In this document: positions 20,992-31,761 of the stretch, in pieces
How positions within the stretch are numbered: position 1 is the first letter of the stretch
Layout of the letters: every line of letters starts with the position of its first letter
Assembly (NCBI GenBank): GCA_039707655.1
Contig: CM077665.1
Span: forward strand, 294,752,205 to 294,816,204
From: Elymus sibiricus
Lineage: Eukaryota; Streptophyta; Magnoliopsida; Poales; Poaceae
Direction: 5' to 3'
DNA length: 64,000 nt
Notes under the pieces: model-generated
Database searches by the model: none
Told to the model about the DNA's origin: nothing
What the model saw: only the letters and a program-made list of their open reading frames with translations
Position numbers and translations under genes: made by a program

Positions 20992-22691
20992 ACTGACCCT
21001 GTGAATAGAGTATAGAGGAGCAGAAAAGGATAAGTCATCACAAAATGTGGCTGGTTTTTGAAAGTTTGAACAAAAGATTTTCAAAGTTTTACATTCTGTC
21101 AAATGAAAATCGGTACAGCCGAAGCAAAGTTTTTGGTGTTACCGAGACTGACTATCTCATTAACAGAGACTTGGCACTCCTTTCGGTGAGACCGAAAGGA
21201 AGTACTCGGTTTCACCGAGACAGTTCTCAGCAACACAGACAGGCAAATCGGTGATACCGACTAGTTCACTTCAGTTCTACCGAGTTCCATCGGGCAGAAG
21301 GCAAACCCTAGAAAATCAATGGTTCTCTAATCTACGGAGTTTTCTTGTGGATAGAAAGATGTGCAAACTGTGGCTTATAGAGAAAAACAACTTTATTGCG
21401 CAAGAATCAGACGGGGAGCGCAAGAAAGATCGAATCCGTACACTAGCTTGGTGACGAATCCGCTATGGCGGCGACGGCGGCGAAGATGCCCATCGACGGC
21501 GAGGATTCCCAGCGGCGAAGACACACGGGGAGGCAAGGAGATGACCAGGGGGTCCTTTTGCGGCAGCTTAGGGTTTGGGGCGCGACGATTGAAGATTGAA
21601 ATTTCGAACCATCGGGACCACAGCTTATATACCCTTCACTGTCGGTGATATCGGTTCTAAATTTTCGGTGTCACCGAGTTCCTCAACTGTCAGCTGACAG
21701 GGAAACTCGGTTTAACCGAGAATATGGAATCGGTAGTACCGAGATAGAAAACCAGATCAACCCTCGGCACTCGGTGTGACTGAGAATTGTGGGTTGGTTC
21801 CACCGAGATGCACTTGGGAGGTTTTAATGGTCAGTCCTTGTCGATACGGAACTCCGAGTGCTCCACACACAGAGGGATCGAAAAGTACTTGTTCAAATTT
21901 TGTGATGCAACATGAATGGAATATGAGGTGAGAAAGCATAGATAGCTAAAGAGTGGTCCTAGGCATTCTTGTCCATCCAATTGGCGAAAGAGAAAATCAA
22001 GAGCCAAATAGCAACATTTGGATGTCCTCGAATAAGAAAATAAATGCAGACCAACATGCTCCCACAAAGAGATGTCAAATGAAATCATGGCAAACATGCA
22101 CATACACACTAGCATCTAACAAGCACTTGGGCGATGACAAAGTCATCTATATATGAGTATATTGACTTAGGAGCCAAGTAAGAATACTTGATCATAGGTC
22201 ATACTCATCGTTTAAGCACAAGTGGGGTTACCACTTTTTCATAAAGCCTTTAATGTTGTCACATACTAAGAGATGCTTTAACTCAAGTCATAGAGTAAAG
22301 CTCCCCCTTGATGTGACATCCCCCCATAAGAGGGATAGACTAACCTTGGGTTTTGTCGATGAAGACTTCATGTTGGTGAGGTAGTGGTGGATGCTCAAGG
22401 TTGATGAAGATCACCAAGAGTTTGGAGCATCCTTGTTGTTTCCTTACTCTTCTCACGTACATGGGTTAGTCCCAACACACAAGAGACAAAAACAAGGATA
22501 TCTATGGACATGGAGTGCAAGGCATGTGTAATGATGTCCATTGATTTGTTGATTACCTTGTCCCTTGCTTACCTTTGAGAGAAAGTGTGACTCCTTGAAC
22601 TATTGCATAGAGTTGATGTTGATTGCAAATAATCCTTGCCAATAATGAATGTGAGTTAATTTCATTGGCGGAGTCACCCCTCAAGAACTCT
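20992..22691 (-). other. Element D gag-to-accessory-ORF spacer
   Basis: 1.7 kb without a convincing gene. 21107-21800 holds about twelve TCGGTnnnACCGA quasi-palindromes like those in the LTRs, probably the leader/promoter side of the accessory ORF. 22301-22308 carries another CTCCCCCT (minus AGGGGGAG). 21811-22690 is otherwise unremarkable AT-rich sequence. Confidence 0.6.
21107..21800. repeat. TCGGTnnnACCGA quasi-palindrome cluster
   Basis: Examples are TTTCGGTGAGACCGAAA near 21180, ACTCGGTTTCACCGAG near 21205 and AATCGGTAGTACCGAGA near 21730. Each has a TCGGT/ACCGA stem around a 3-5-base spacer. Spacing is irregular. The same motif clusters occur in both D LTRs (17737-18035, 25780-26085). 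Confidence 0.8.
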
Positions 22692-24875
22692 CTAGTTCTT
22701 CTTGGGGACCCACATCAAGTTGATGGGGATCCTTGGTGTCGTAGTAGCCTTTGTAGAAGTTGAGTTTGACGTAGCCTTGGGAACCCACTCCACCATAGCT
22801 ATGGATTCATCTTCGTATGAGTCAATGTCCTCTTGAAGCTTGTTCTTGCCCTTGAGCTTGTGGTCTTGTGGTGGAAGATCATCTGGACAGCTTGTCCCCT
22901 TGGGAAGAGTATTTTCATACTTCTCCTTTTGAGGAACAAACTTGGGCTCGGGATATTGACCTTCTTCCCACTCAACTCCATTTGCGTTGAAATAGCCAAC
23001 ACCACGGTTCTTTCGGTATCCTCCGTGCTTGCGTACAATTTCCTCAAATTGCTTACACCCGGCAAGACTCTTGTAGATACCTTTCTCTATAATTCCTTTC
23101 AATAAAGCATTTTCTTGCTCAAGTGTAACTTGGCTAAGAGAAACATCATTAGTGGAATCAATAGAACTACTAGAAGCAACATCATTGGGTTTAGCATTTT
23201 TATTGTTGCTACTAGATGAAGAACCTTTCTTGCCTTTGTTACTAGATTGCTTAGTTTTAACTTGAGGCATGAATGTAGACAAGAGTATTCGTTTGGCTAG
23301 ATAAGATGAAGTCTTCTTTCAGAGATCGTCATTGATAGCTTTAAGAAACTCATGCTCTTGCTCCAAGTTGAGCTTCTCGAAGCATAGCTTCTCAAGAGTT
23401 CTCACAAGCTCTCTATGATCTTCAAGAGTAGATTCATGAGCTAACTTAAGAGTGTTTAGTTCTTTAGTTAGTTCTTCTATTTTCATCTTATCATCATCAA
23501 TTGACTTATCTTGACTAGCATGAGAATCATCAAGTTCATTTTGACTAACATCACTAGTTTTATCAAATAGCAAGTCATCATCACAAAGCAAGTCATCTTC
23601 ATCACTATTGAAATCAAGATACTCAGGGTGTGATACCTTGGGGCCTTTAGCTATGAAGAAACTTCCACTCCCTTCGTTGGGTGAATCAAATAAATCATGG
23701 GAGTTAGTAGTCACTAGAGCAATCCCGGCAACACCATCATCTTGACTATAGTCGGAGTCGGAGTGATAGCTTCTCTCGGAGTTGTTGTCGGAGTCGGAGC
23801 CGGAAACCCATTCACCAACATGAGCTTGATGTTTTCTTCTTGTATAGATCTTGGTGTACTTGTCCTTCTTCTCTGAATCTCTACTTCTCCTTGAGGGTCT
23901 TCGTTCATAATGATCATCTCTACTCCTTCTCTCTCTTTGAGGTGATTCATTCCTTGAGCTTTGTCTTCGAGGTGACTCTTCTCTTCGTTTGTAGGGAGCC
24001 GTGCACTCATTGGAATAGTGTCCGGGCTTCCCACAACTGTAGCAATTGCGGTCACGACTTGACGAACGCTTCTCATCATATCTTGAGTTGGAGCTTCTCT
24101 CTTTTCCTCTATTCTTGTAGAACTTGTTGAATTTCTTGACCATGAGGCTTATCTCTTCATTGGTGACAAGGTTGTTGCTTGAAGTTGCGGGAGCATCACT
24201 TGTGGCTTTGTAAGCACCGCTAGACTTGTGGTGAAGCTCTTCTTTGTCTTTGAGTGTCATCTCATGAGCAACAATCCTTCCAATGACTTCCGTAGGCTTG
24301 AGATCTTTGTAGTTGGGCATCATTTGGATCAATGTGCACACGGAGTCATATCTCTCATCCAAAGCTCTAAGTATCTTCTTGATGATGAATTTGTCGGTCA
24401 TCTCTTCGCTTCCTAAGCCGGCAATCTCATTGGTGATGAGAGCTAGCCTAGAGTACATCTCAGCGACTCCTTCACCATCCTTCATCTTGAACTTGTCAAG
24501 CTGACCTTGAAGAACATCTAACTTGGATTCTGTCACGGACTCGGTTCCTTCGTGCATATCAACCAAAGTATCCCAAATCTCTTTTGCATTCTCAAGACGG
24601 CTGATTTTGTTGAATTCTTCTGGGCATAGGCAGTTGAATAGAATGTCGCATGCTTGAGCGTTGTATTGCAACATGTTCAATTCATCCGCGGTCGCTTCAC
24701 GATCTGGTTCCTTTCCATCACCAAAGAATTCACCTTGCAAGCCAACACGAACAACAGCCCAAACGGCGAGATTATGACCAAGAATATGCATTTTCATTTT
24801 GTGCTTCCAACTAGAAAAATTAGTGCCATCAAAATACGGACCTCTACGGTGATAACTTCCCTCACTAGACGCCAT
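22692..24875 (-). pseudogene. Element D copia gag, one in-frame stop
   Basis: From ATG 24875 (28 bases of leader after the PBS) 728 codons run to 22692, interrupted once by TGA at 23321-23319 that is followed in frame by the rest (next Met 23282). The N-terminal ~220 residues match copia gag of the UBN2/Retrotran_gag_2 type (YFDGTNFSSWKHKMKMHI, AKEIWDTLVDMHEGT, VIGRIVAHEM). A CX2CX4HX4C knuckle, CYSCGKPGHYSNEC, follows at ~280. An Arg/Ser-rich stretch and an acidic C-terminal part with a coiled coil come next, then the post-stop tail (FEEIVRKHGGYRKN). It supplies the particle protein of an element that has no enzymes of its own. Confidence 0.8.
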
Positions 24876-24909
24876 ACTCTCCTAGGTTGTGAGACCAATG
24901 CAATGGAGA

Positions 24910-24928
24910 CCAAAGCTCTGATACCACT
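24910..24928 (-). other. Element D primer binding site
   Basis: The minus strand reads AGTGGTATCAGAGCTTTGG directly behind the 5' LTR end (TCCTACA). TGGTATCAGAGC is the standard initiator tRNA-Met complement of copia elements. Confidence 0.9.
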
Positions 24929-26443
24929 TGTAGGACCGAAAGTATGTCTAGAGGGGGGGTGATAGACTATTTGACCAAATAAAAGTTTTGCCTTTTCCCA
25001 AATTTTAGAGTTGGTAGTTTTAGCATTTCATGGCAAGTCAAGTACACCCTACACATGCAAGTCTAAGAGTATAGCAGCGGAAAGTAACAACAAGCATGAG
25101 TAGAAAGGATACGGTAGGAAGATCAAACGCAATTGTAGACACGATGATTTTTCCCGTGGTTCCGATAGGTGGTGCTATCGTACATTCACGTTTATGGAGT
25201 CTTCAACCCACGGAGGGTAACGGTCGCGAGAGTCCATGGAGGGCTCTACCCATAAGGGTCCACGAAGTAGCAACCTTGACTATTCCATAACGGCTTCCGT
25301 CCACGAAGGACTAGCCTCACTATGGGTAGATCTTCATGAAGTAGGCGATCTCCTTGCCCTTACAAACTTCTTGGTTCACTCCACAACACGAAGTAGGAGG
25401 CTCCCAAGCGACACCTAACCAATCTAGGAGGAACCACCCTCCAAAATGTAATAGGCTCGGTAATGACGATGAACTCCATGCTCTTGTGCTTCAAGATGAT
25501 AGACTCCTCAACACACAATCACTCTCTCACAGATTTGGCTTGGTGGAAGAGATGGGATTTGTGGAAAGCAACTTGGGGAGGCTAGAAATCAAGATCCATA
25601 TGGTTGGAGTGGAAAATCTTGACCTCAACTCAAGGGTAGGTGGTTCTCTCTCAGAAAACTAGATGGGACAAGTATGGAATAGTTCTGAGTCCTTCACTTT
25701 CGAGTAGGTGGTGGTGAAGGGGTTGTATAGGCATCCCCAAAAATCCAACCGTTACACACAAAATGACCAACTTAGTGACACCGATGTGTTAATCTCGGTG
25801 GTACCGAAGTGACCAAAAAGTGGCAACTTTTGAATCTCGGTGAGACCGATATAGGAAACTCGGTTGCACCGATAAGGTGACCAACGGTAAGATCCCCAAT
25901 CTCGGTGACGCCGATCCAACAATCTCGGTGGTACCGATATTGTGAATTTGCGTAACAGAAAGTTGGCAACCTAAACTTGGTGGCACCGGTATGGAATCGG
26001 TTGCACCGAAGTGGCTAGGGTTTGGCTGAGTCTGTCTGTGGTTGAGAATCGGTGGCACCGGGATGGAAATGTTGGTTGCACCGATGTTGAGTATATGGCT
26101 ATGGACAGACTTCGGTGGAAGAGTTTGTGGGTGTTTTTGGTGACTATCACTTGTGCACGTATGAGCATTTTGTTCACCAACAAAACCTTACCCCCTTTTA
26201 ATAGTATTGGCTTTCCTATGGACTCAAAGTGATTTCTCACAAATGTAAAGTGTAGAGTCCTCTTGCTTGAAGCTTTGCCAACCTATTTCCTTGCATCTTG
26301 GGGTATTTCCACAATCTTCACAATCCTTTTGCCATCCCTATCATTGAACTTTTCCTGAAATATACTTAGTGGAAAACATTAGTTCAATGACTTATATGTT
26401 GTTATAAATTACCAAAACCACCAAGGGAGCAAATGTGCTTTCA
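24929..26443 (-). repeat. Element D 5' LTR
   Basis: 1515 bp, the promoter LTR of this minus-strand element. At 25723-25730 the plus strand reads TTGTATAG where the other LTR has TATATATAG, so the TATA box is damaged. The quasi-palindrome cluster at 25780-26085 includes one extra copy relative to the 3' LTR. Confidence 0.9.
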
Positions 26444-26448
26444 CGTAC
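26444..26448. other. Target-site duplication of D, right
   Basis: CGTAC, identical to 16890-16894. Removing D with one copy rejoins the protease frame of element C. Confidence 0.95.
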
Positions 26449-26476
26449 CCGTAGCTTTGAGCTCTCCGTCAGGGAT

Positions 26477-27859
26477 CTACAGCCTTTCAACCACCTTAGG
26501 GGAGATTAAGTTCAAGCCTGCCCCGCCGTCAACTAACACCTTGGTTACTTTGAGGTTGCCGATTGTTGGGGAGACCAACAACGGCAAACATCTGACTGTA
26601 TTGGTGCGGTCAGGATGATCCTCTTCGTCAAAGATGATAGGCGTGCGGGACCATTTGAGTGGCCTTATGGATTCTGCAGCTGTCTCCTTGGCGCTGATCT
26701 CACGCGCCCACTGCTTGAGCTGGCGATGAGAGGAATGCAAGGACGCACCCCCATCAACACACATGGCTTCAGTTGCCTTCTGGAACTCTCGATCACTGGA
26801 CTCTTCATCATCCTCATCATCACTCATATCATCTCCTTCTTTCTTCTCACGACCTCTAGCAGGTTTTTCCTTCTGCTGCGGGGCCTTGCCGCGGCGGCCT
26901 CCTCTACCACCACGGCCCTTCCCGGTAGCACCATCTTGGCCTTTCTCCTTGTCGCGCTTCTCATATTCAGCCTTCTGCTTCTCAGCAAGCTGCTCAACTT
27001 GGTGGCGTTCTTGGAGATCATGAGCTTTGGTGTGGTGGATCTTGCAGTATGGCCCATCGGACCTTCCTGATTTCTCTGCCGCTGCGGCCTCCCGGCAATC
27101 AGCGCACGCGACAGCTCCCTTGCCGGGGGCCTCGGCCTTGGCCTTCTTGCCAGCACTGAGATTACCAGAGCTCTCAATGGCCAATACTGCCTTTCCCTTA
27201 CACTTCTTGTTGAGCCTTCGGCTTTTCCCCTTCGGGCCAGGGGCATCATCGTCGTCGTCTGAGTCGACTTCGACACCAGCCTCCTCTCCGGGGAGACGCC
27301 TTCCTTCCTCAGCATGAGAACACTTGTCCGCCAATGTGTATAACTCATTGACGGTCTTGGGGAGTCTGACATTCATCTTGGCCCGCATCCTCTTGTTGGC
27401 CACGTTTGAATGGAACGCGGCAATCACAGCTGTAGGGTGAATCTCCAGAATATTACGGTGTACTCGACTGAACCTCTGGGTGTATTTTTGCAAGGTTTCT
27501 CCCTCCTTCTGCCGAAGGACTTGCACGTCGCTGGGTTGTCCTGGCTCCTGGTGACCACCCGTGAAGGTGCCAACAAACTCATTGCACAGGTCTGCCCATG
27601 ATGAAATAGAGTTCTCCGACAGGTGCATCAACCACGATCTCACATTTGGCTTGAGTGCCAAAGGGAAATAGTTGGCGAGCACCTTCTCGTCTCTTCCTCC
27701 GGCAGCTTGAACGGCTATCGTATAGATGCCCAGGAATTCCGCCAGGTTTAGCTTCCCGTCGTACTTCTCTGTCAGTTCACGCTTGAAAGCTCGGGCCGAC
27801 GGCCAGCGGACCTGTCGCAGCTCGCGAGTGAAGGCAGGGCACCCAACCTCATAAGGCAT
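26477..27859 (-). pseudogene. Element C gag core and protease active site
   Basis: A 460-codon minus-strand frame. Gag core motifs: LTEKYDGKLNLAEFLGIY, VRSWLMHLSENSISSWADL, then LRQKEGETLQKYTQRFSR. A zinc-binding region typical of Tat gag follows (CADC ... YCKIHHTKAHDLQE), then a Lys/Glu/Gly-rich linker. The end is protease with the active site VLVDGGAGLNLIS. The frame terminates at 26477, 29 bases before D. The codon after VVERL may be an ancestral sense codon changed to stop, since protease sequence continues to the D junction. Confidence 0.8.
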
Positions 27860-28880
27860 GTACCTGCCAACACTGAGCGCGGCGTCGCCAGCATCTGGGC
27901 CATTGCGCCTGTCGGATTGGTGGTGTGCTTCCCGGCGTCGCTCTATGGTGATGCGCGCATCTTCCCTCCGACGGTCTTCCAGGACACGCCGCTGTCCCGG
28001 CGATCGTGCTGGCCAGACGAGGCCATAGACGCTTCGTCAGGCTCGTCGTCATGTGGAGCTCGTTGCGGTTGCCTCTGGGTCTATTGTCGCGGAGGGGATT
28101 GCACCGCTGGTGCGGCCCCCTCGACACGACCGTCAGCCTGGGCTGCCGTAGCCGTCCACGGGCGTCGCGACAGCTCTGCATGCTGTGATTTGCTGGCTTC
28201 GACGAAGCCGATCAGGCTCTGGATGGTGGCCCTCCACTCGCCCATCTTGTCAGCCGCCAGCTGGAAGTTTAATAGCAGCTGGGCCTGCGCCATTGCTTCC
28301 GCTGTCGTGGCCGGCAAGGCTACAGATGCGGACCGCGACGTCGCTCAACTCCTGGTCGAACCAAGAGGAGCGTCGCCGCATTCTTGTCGCCGTCCCCAAG
28401 TTGCCGAGGCGGTCTGACGTGGAGGAGGTTGAACTTGTGGGTTTACGGCCCCGCTCGGCGCCCCATCTTGCTCCGGGCGGGGCGCGCGCCCAGCAGCCAC
28501 GCCTGCGACGGTCACAGCTGGATGATCACGGCTTGCCCCAGATTGGGCGCCGCTGTTGTAGCCGCGGCCACTGGTGCGGCGGGGAGGTGGAGACCGAACG
28601 TTTCCTCCTCCTGCGACACTAGGGCCGAGCTCGCCAAAGTGTTGCTGCTGTTGCTCCTCTTCGGTGTTCCTCGCTCCAGCTTCGGCCGCGGGGGACACGA
28701 TAGTGGTGCCGCCTGCGCCGTCCACGTCGCCCACGACGCCCACCTCACTCGCCGCCGCCGTAGTGCCAATGGCGTCCGCAGCTACATGCGAGGGGGCCTT
28801 CGAAGTGGAGGGATGCGCGGTCGCGCCGCTCTTCTTCTTGGGAGCCCTAGATGAAGAAGACGGCGATGAAGATTGACGCG
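27860..28880 (-). pseudogene. Element C gag N-terminal region, frameshifted
   Basis: GC-rich minus-strand sequence between the PBS and the gag core. Ala/Gly/Pro/Gln-rich frames at 28880-28345, 28317-28081 and 28181-27849 overlap in different phases, as expected for a low-complexity gag N-terminus with frameshifts near 28330 and 28100. A helical stretch (EAMAQAQLLLNFQLAADKM) is the most protein-like part. No intact start is clear. Confidence 0.55.
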
Positions 28881-28913
28881 CTGCTCACGATCTCAGGTTC
28901 GCGCAAATGGCGC

Positions 28914-28937
28914 CTCCCCTACCTGGCGCGCCAAAGA
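28914..28937 (-). other. Element C primer binding site
   Basis: The minus strand reads TTTGGCGCGCCAGGTAGGGG two bases behind the LTR end (CCCGACA). The same PBS-like sequence is used by family A. Confidence 0.8.
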
Positions 28938-29832
28938 TGTCGGGTCACGATGCACACGATCCCCTATGGGGCCATCGGCCCCTTTGTGGTTCGGCGGGGG
29001 TGAGGTCACGTTGCACAAAGAGAAGAGGTGGTGAGACAGCATGACGATGAGACGCTGGTATTTTACCCCGGTTCGGGCCGCTGAGAAGCATAAAACCCTA
29101 CTCCTGCTTTGGTGGATTGCTCGGGGGAGCACGAAGCACACTAGGCTCAAACCCGGCAAGGTCGTCTTTGAAAGAGCTACTACGCGAGTACAAGTGTCCA
29201 AAAGTCCGAATCCTTAGACAGGTTGCTCTGGGCCTCCTTTTATAGCTCAAGGGGCAACCACAGTGGCAAAACAGACATTATCTAGTGATTAGATAGCTAA
29301 CAGTGTTATCATACCTAACTCTGGCATTTTGGACAAAATGCCATAAATGCTATACTAGGTGGCGTGCGGTGATGCATCCCCGGCAAGCTCCTACCACCAC
29401 TTTGGCTAATTGTTGCTTAGTATCTTGACACGCCTCTGGACAGGTGTAAAACGGGCGTAATCTGCCTTCCGGTGCGCTGCCACGTACTTAGCGAGAGCCA
29501 TTAGCCACTTGAGGGCTCGACACCGCATCGACAAATGACTGGTGTTGTGATGCGGTGGAGCGGTGGCCGATCGGCTCGTGCCTGCCGGGGGACGGCTTCC
29601 TGGGTCTTCCTGAAGATGCGTGCGTCTCGGTCCCTGGCAGGCACCGGGGACATGACTGGCGTGGTTCGGGCCCGTCCTGGGCCATTGCATTGACCTTGCC
29701 GGCGTTGCTTGGCCAGCGTAGGTTGCTTCTGCCGGAGCCTTGGCCTTGACTGTATGCATGTTGTTGGGTTCTGCTACGACTGCCTGTGCATAGGTCAGGG
29801 GCACTGGGTACCCCAGTCCTAGTGCACCGACA
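28938..29832 (-). repeat. Element C 5' LTR
   Basis: 895 bp, TGTCGG...CCGACA inverted ends. A minus-strand TATAAAAGG lies near 29250. Blocks such as TTCGGGCCGCTGAGAAGCATAAAACCCTACTCCTGC are shared with LTRs of family A, so the two families are related in LTR sequence but not in coding content. Confidence 0.8.
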
Positions 29833-29868
29833 CAAGCGTATGAGGCTCTCTCACAGAAAATTGGATAT
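29833..29868. other. 36-bp spacer between elements C and A'
   Basis: This is the only stretch not assigned to a transposable element boundary. It should contain the target duplications of C (CAAGC at 29833-29837) and A' (GATAT at 29864-29868); partners are outside the window. Confidence 0.5.
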
Positions 29869-30755
29869 TGTCGGCGTTCTGGGAACGGGGGTACCCAGAC
29901 GTGCCTGCCTGTGGCCCAGGGCACGGCCCACTCCGCCGGCTAGTACGGCCCGGCGCGGCCGGACTCAAGACAAGGCCCTCGCGAGGACCCGAGCTCGCGA
30001 GGGAGGCGGTACCAAGACCAGCAAGGAGTGGGCCTCCTCAGGCCCCCTCCGGAGTGGCGGCGATCTCTATGTAGAACCCGGCCTCAGGAGTCAAGGATTA
30101 CGCAAGGGAGGACAGGCGGGCGCCAGTGCGCCAGGCGGTGCAGTTTCCCCTTTGGTGCAAAGGGGGCAAGGACGTACGCGGGTTCCCAAAGCGCCACCCA
30201 AAGGTTTCCATTCCGGTGCAACAAGACCATGACCACGAGCCCTGCAGGACGGATGTCATCGCCGAGCCCACCTCTGCACCATAGACAGTCACTTTGCAGG
30301 CGAAGACCACCTTTGGACAGGGCGGGGATGTACTCCTGTCCCCCTTCGAATTTGGCCGTTGTGGGATCCCTTCCCACCATTGCGATAAGGGAAGAGGATC
30401 CGGGCCACGGCTATATATAGAGGATAGGCTGCACCGTAGAGAGGGACAACACAACAGACACCCAACAAAGGGGAGACAACACCACCAGAGTGCCCTCACG
30501 AGGCTGCTCACCGCTGTACTAGTTCATCCACCACACCTCCTCGAGAGGCAATCCACCAAAGCAGGAGTAGGGTATTACGCTTCGCAGCGGCACAAACCTG
30601 GGTAAATCATCGTGTGCATCTGCTTCCTCGTCATCGTGCGAGTTCGTCATAGAAATCATCGAGTAGCGGGCTAGGTAGGGCGAGGCTGCAGGGGGTCTTC
30701 GGACACGCCCCTGTGTTCGAACTTCTTGGGGTTTTGCAGAGCCCAAAATCCGACA
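29869..30755 (+). repeat. Element A' LTR (same family as A)
   Basis: 887 bp, TGTCGG...CCGACA, with TATATATAG at 30412-30420. It is the reverse-orientation counterpart of the A LTRs: the CACAACGGCCAAATT, AATCCACCAAAGCAGGAGTAGGG and GCAGCGG blocks match. Confidence 0.8.
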
Positions 30756-31247
30756 TTTGGTGTGCCAGGTAGGGGGCATGTCGGAACCCACGCACAAGCC
30801 TCGCCACGCCTCTGCCCGCCGCACTCATGGCAAAAGGACGTCGAGCCCGTGCTGAGCGGCGGGCTGCCACGTGGCGCGGGCGGCGCCGGCGGGCCTCGGC
30901 ACCCCGCGTCGATCTGCCTCCCCGTCAGCGGGCGCCATCACCGGCCGGGCCGTCAACAGGCGCCGGGGGCTGCCTCCTTCACCAACCGCACGGCACGCCC
31001 CTGCCACCCCGGCCCTTCCCCGCATCCGGGCCGCGCCGCCACCCTTCCGGGTCTGCCACGACCCGACGCACAGACATGTCACGCACCTCGTGGCGCATGA
31101 GCTGCAGCGCCACCACGCTGCGCGCGATCGCCGCAACGACTGGGCCAGGCGTGCCCCCAGGCGCGTCACCACCACCGGCGGGGCCCAGGCGTATCTCAGC
31201 GGGGCTCGTGCCCGTGTACTCTCTCAACCGACTGGCACGGCGCTTGG
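30756..31247 (+). other. Element A' internal region, truncated by B
   Basis: It starts with PBS-like TTTGGTGTGCCAGGTAGGGGG and continues with GC-rich sequence homologous to the PBS side of the A internal regions (GCCTCGCC, CATGGCAAAAGGACG). It is cut at 31247/31248 by element B, so the 54-bp repeats and ORF are not in view. ORFs here have no known domain. The last five bases, CTTGG, are the expected B target site. Confidence 0.75.
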
Positions 31248-31716
31248 TGAGGGAGTCCTGGTTTAAGGGGTCCTCGGATAGCCGACCTGTTTCTCATGGG
31301 CCGGACTATGTGGGCCACTGGATGAGCATTGGGTAATCAAGGGGCCCGTCGCCAAGGTGGATGTTTCGAGGAGCCATGGCGTGTCCTCCAAGTTGTCGAT
31401 AGTAGATAGGCATGTTTTTCCCTTTGATGTGCAACCGACTATGTGTAAGCCCTAGGTACCCTTGGCGTCTATATAAGCCGGAGGGTTTTAGGTTGTAGGG
31501 CAAGAGAACTCATCTAGGGTTTAGCTATTCGATCTCGAGGTAGATCAACTCTGTAACCCTTATACCATCAATATAATCAAGCATGATGTAGGGTGTTACT
31601 TCCATAGGGGGGCCCGAACCTGGGTAAACATCGTCTCCTTCGTCTCCTGTTACCATCGATTCTAGTCTCATAGTTCGGGACCCCCTACCCGAGATCTGCC
31701 GGTTTTGACACCGACA
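31248..31716 (+). repeat. Element B LTR 1
   Basis: 469 bp, TGAGGGAGTCC...CACCGACA. TATA-type TCTATATAAG near 31469. It is followed by the PBS-like TTGGTGCTTTCATTGAGAG at 31717. Confidence 0.85.
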
Positions 31717-31761
31717 TTGGTGCTTTCATTGAGAGTTCCGCGGTGATCGCCAAAGGAATCG

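Larger units (their letters stand above)
16895..26443 (-). mobile_element. Element D: complete non-autonomous copia retrotransposon
   Basis: 9549 bp with LTRs of 1496 bp (16895-18390) and 1515 bp (24929-26443) and perfect CGTAC duplications. On the minus strand PBS TGGTATCAGAGC, complementary to initiator tRNA-Met, follows the right LTR, and a polypurine tract AAAAAGGGGGAGAT precedes the left one. Between them are a copia-type gag (24875-22692) and a ~707-codon accessory ORF (20991-18868). No protease, integrase, RT or RNase H is visible anywhere in the 6.5-kb internal region, so movement must rely on proteins from an autonomous relative. Gag and LTR layout suggest the SIRE/Maximus group, from recall. 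Confidence 0.85.
13901..29832 (-). mobile_element. Element C: Tat-type Ty3/gypsy, split by D and E
   Basis: Minus-strand order from the right: 5' LTR 28938-29832, PBS, gag, protease, RT, RNase H, a second RNase H and the start of integrase at 13901. Element D (16895-26443) splits the protease with a CGTAC duplication; element E interrupts integrase at 13900/13901. The 3' end is outside the window on the left. A second, archaeal-type RNase H between RNase H and integrase is the hallmark of the Tat lineage. Coding frames carry several stops and frameshifts, so the copy is dead. Confidence 0.85.
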
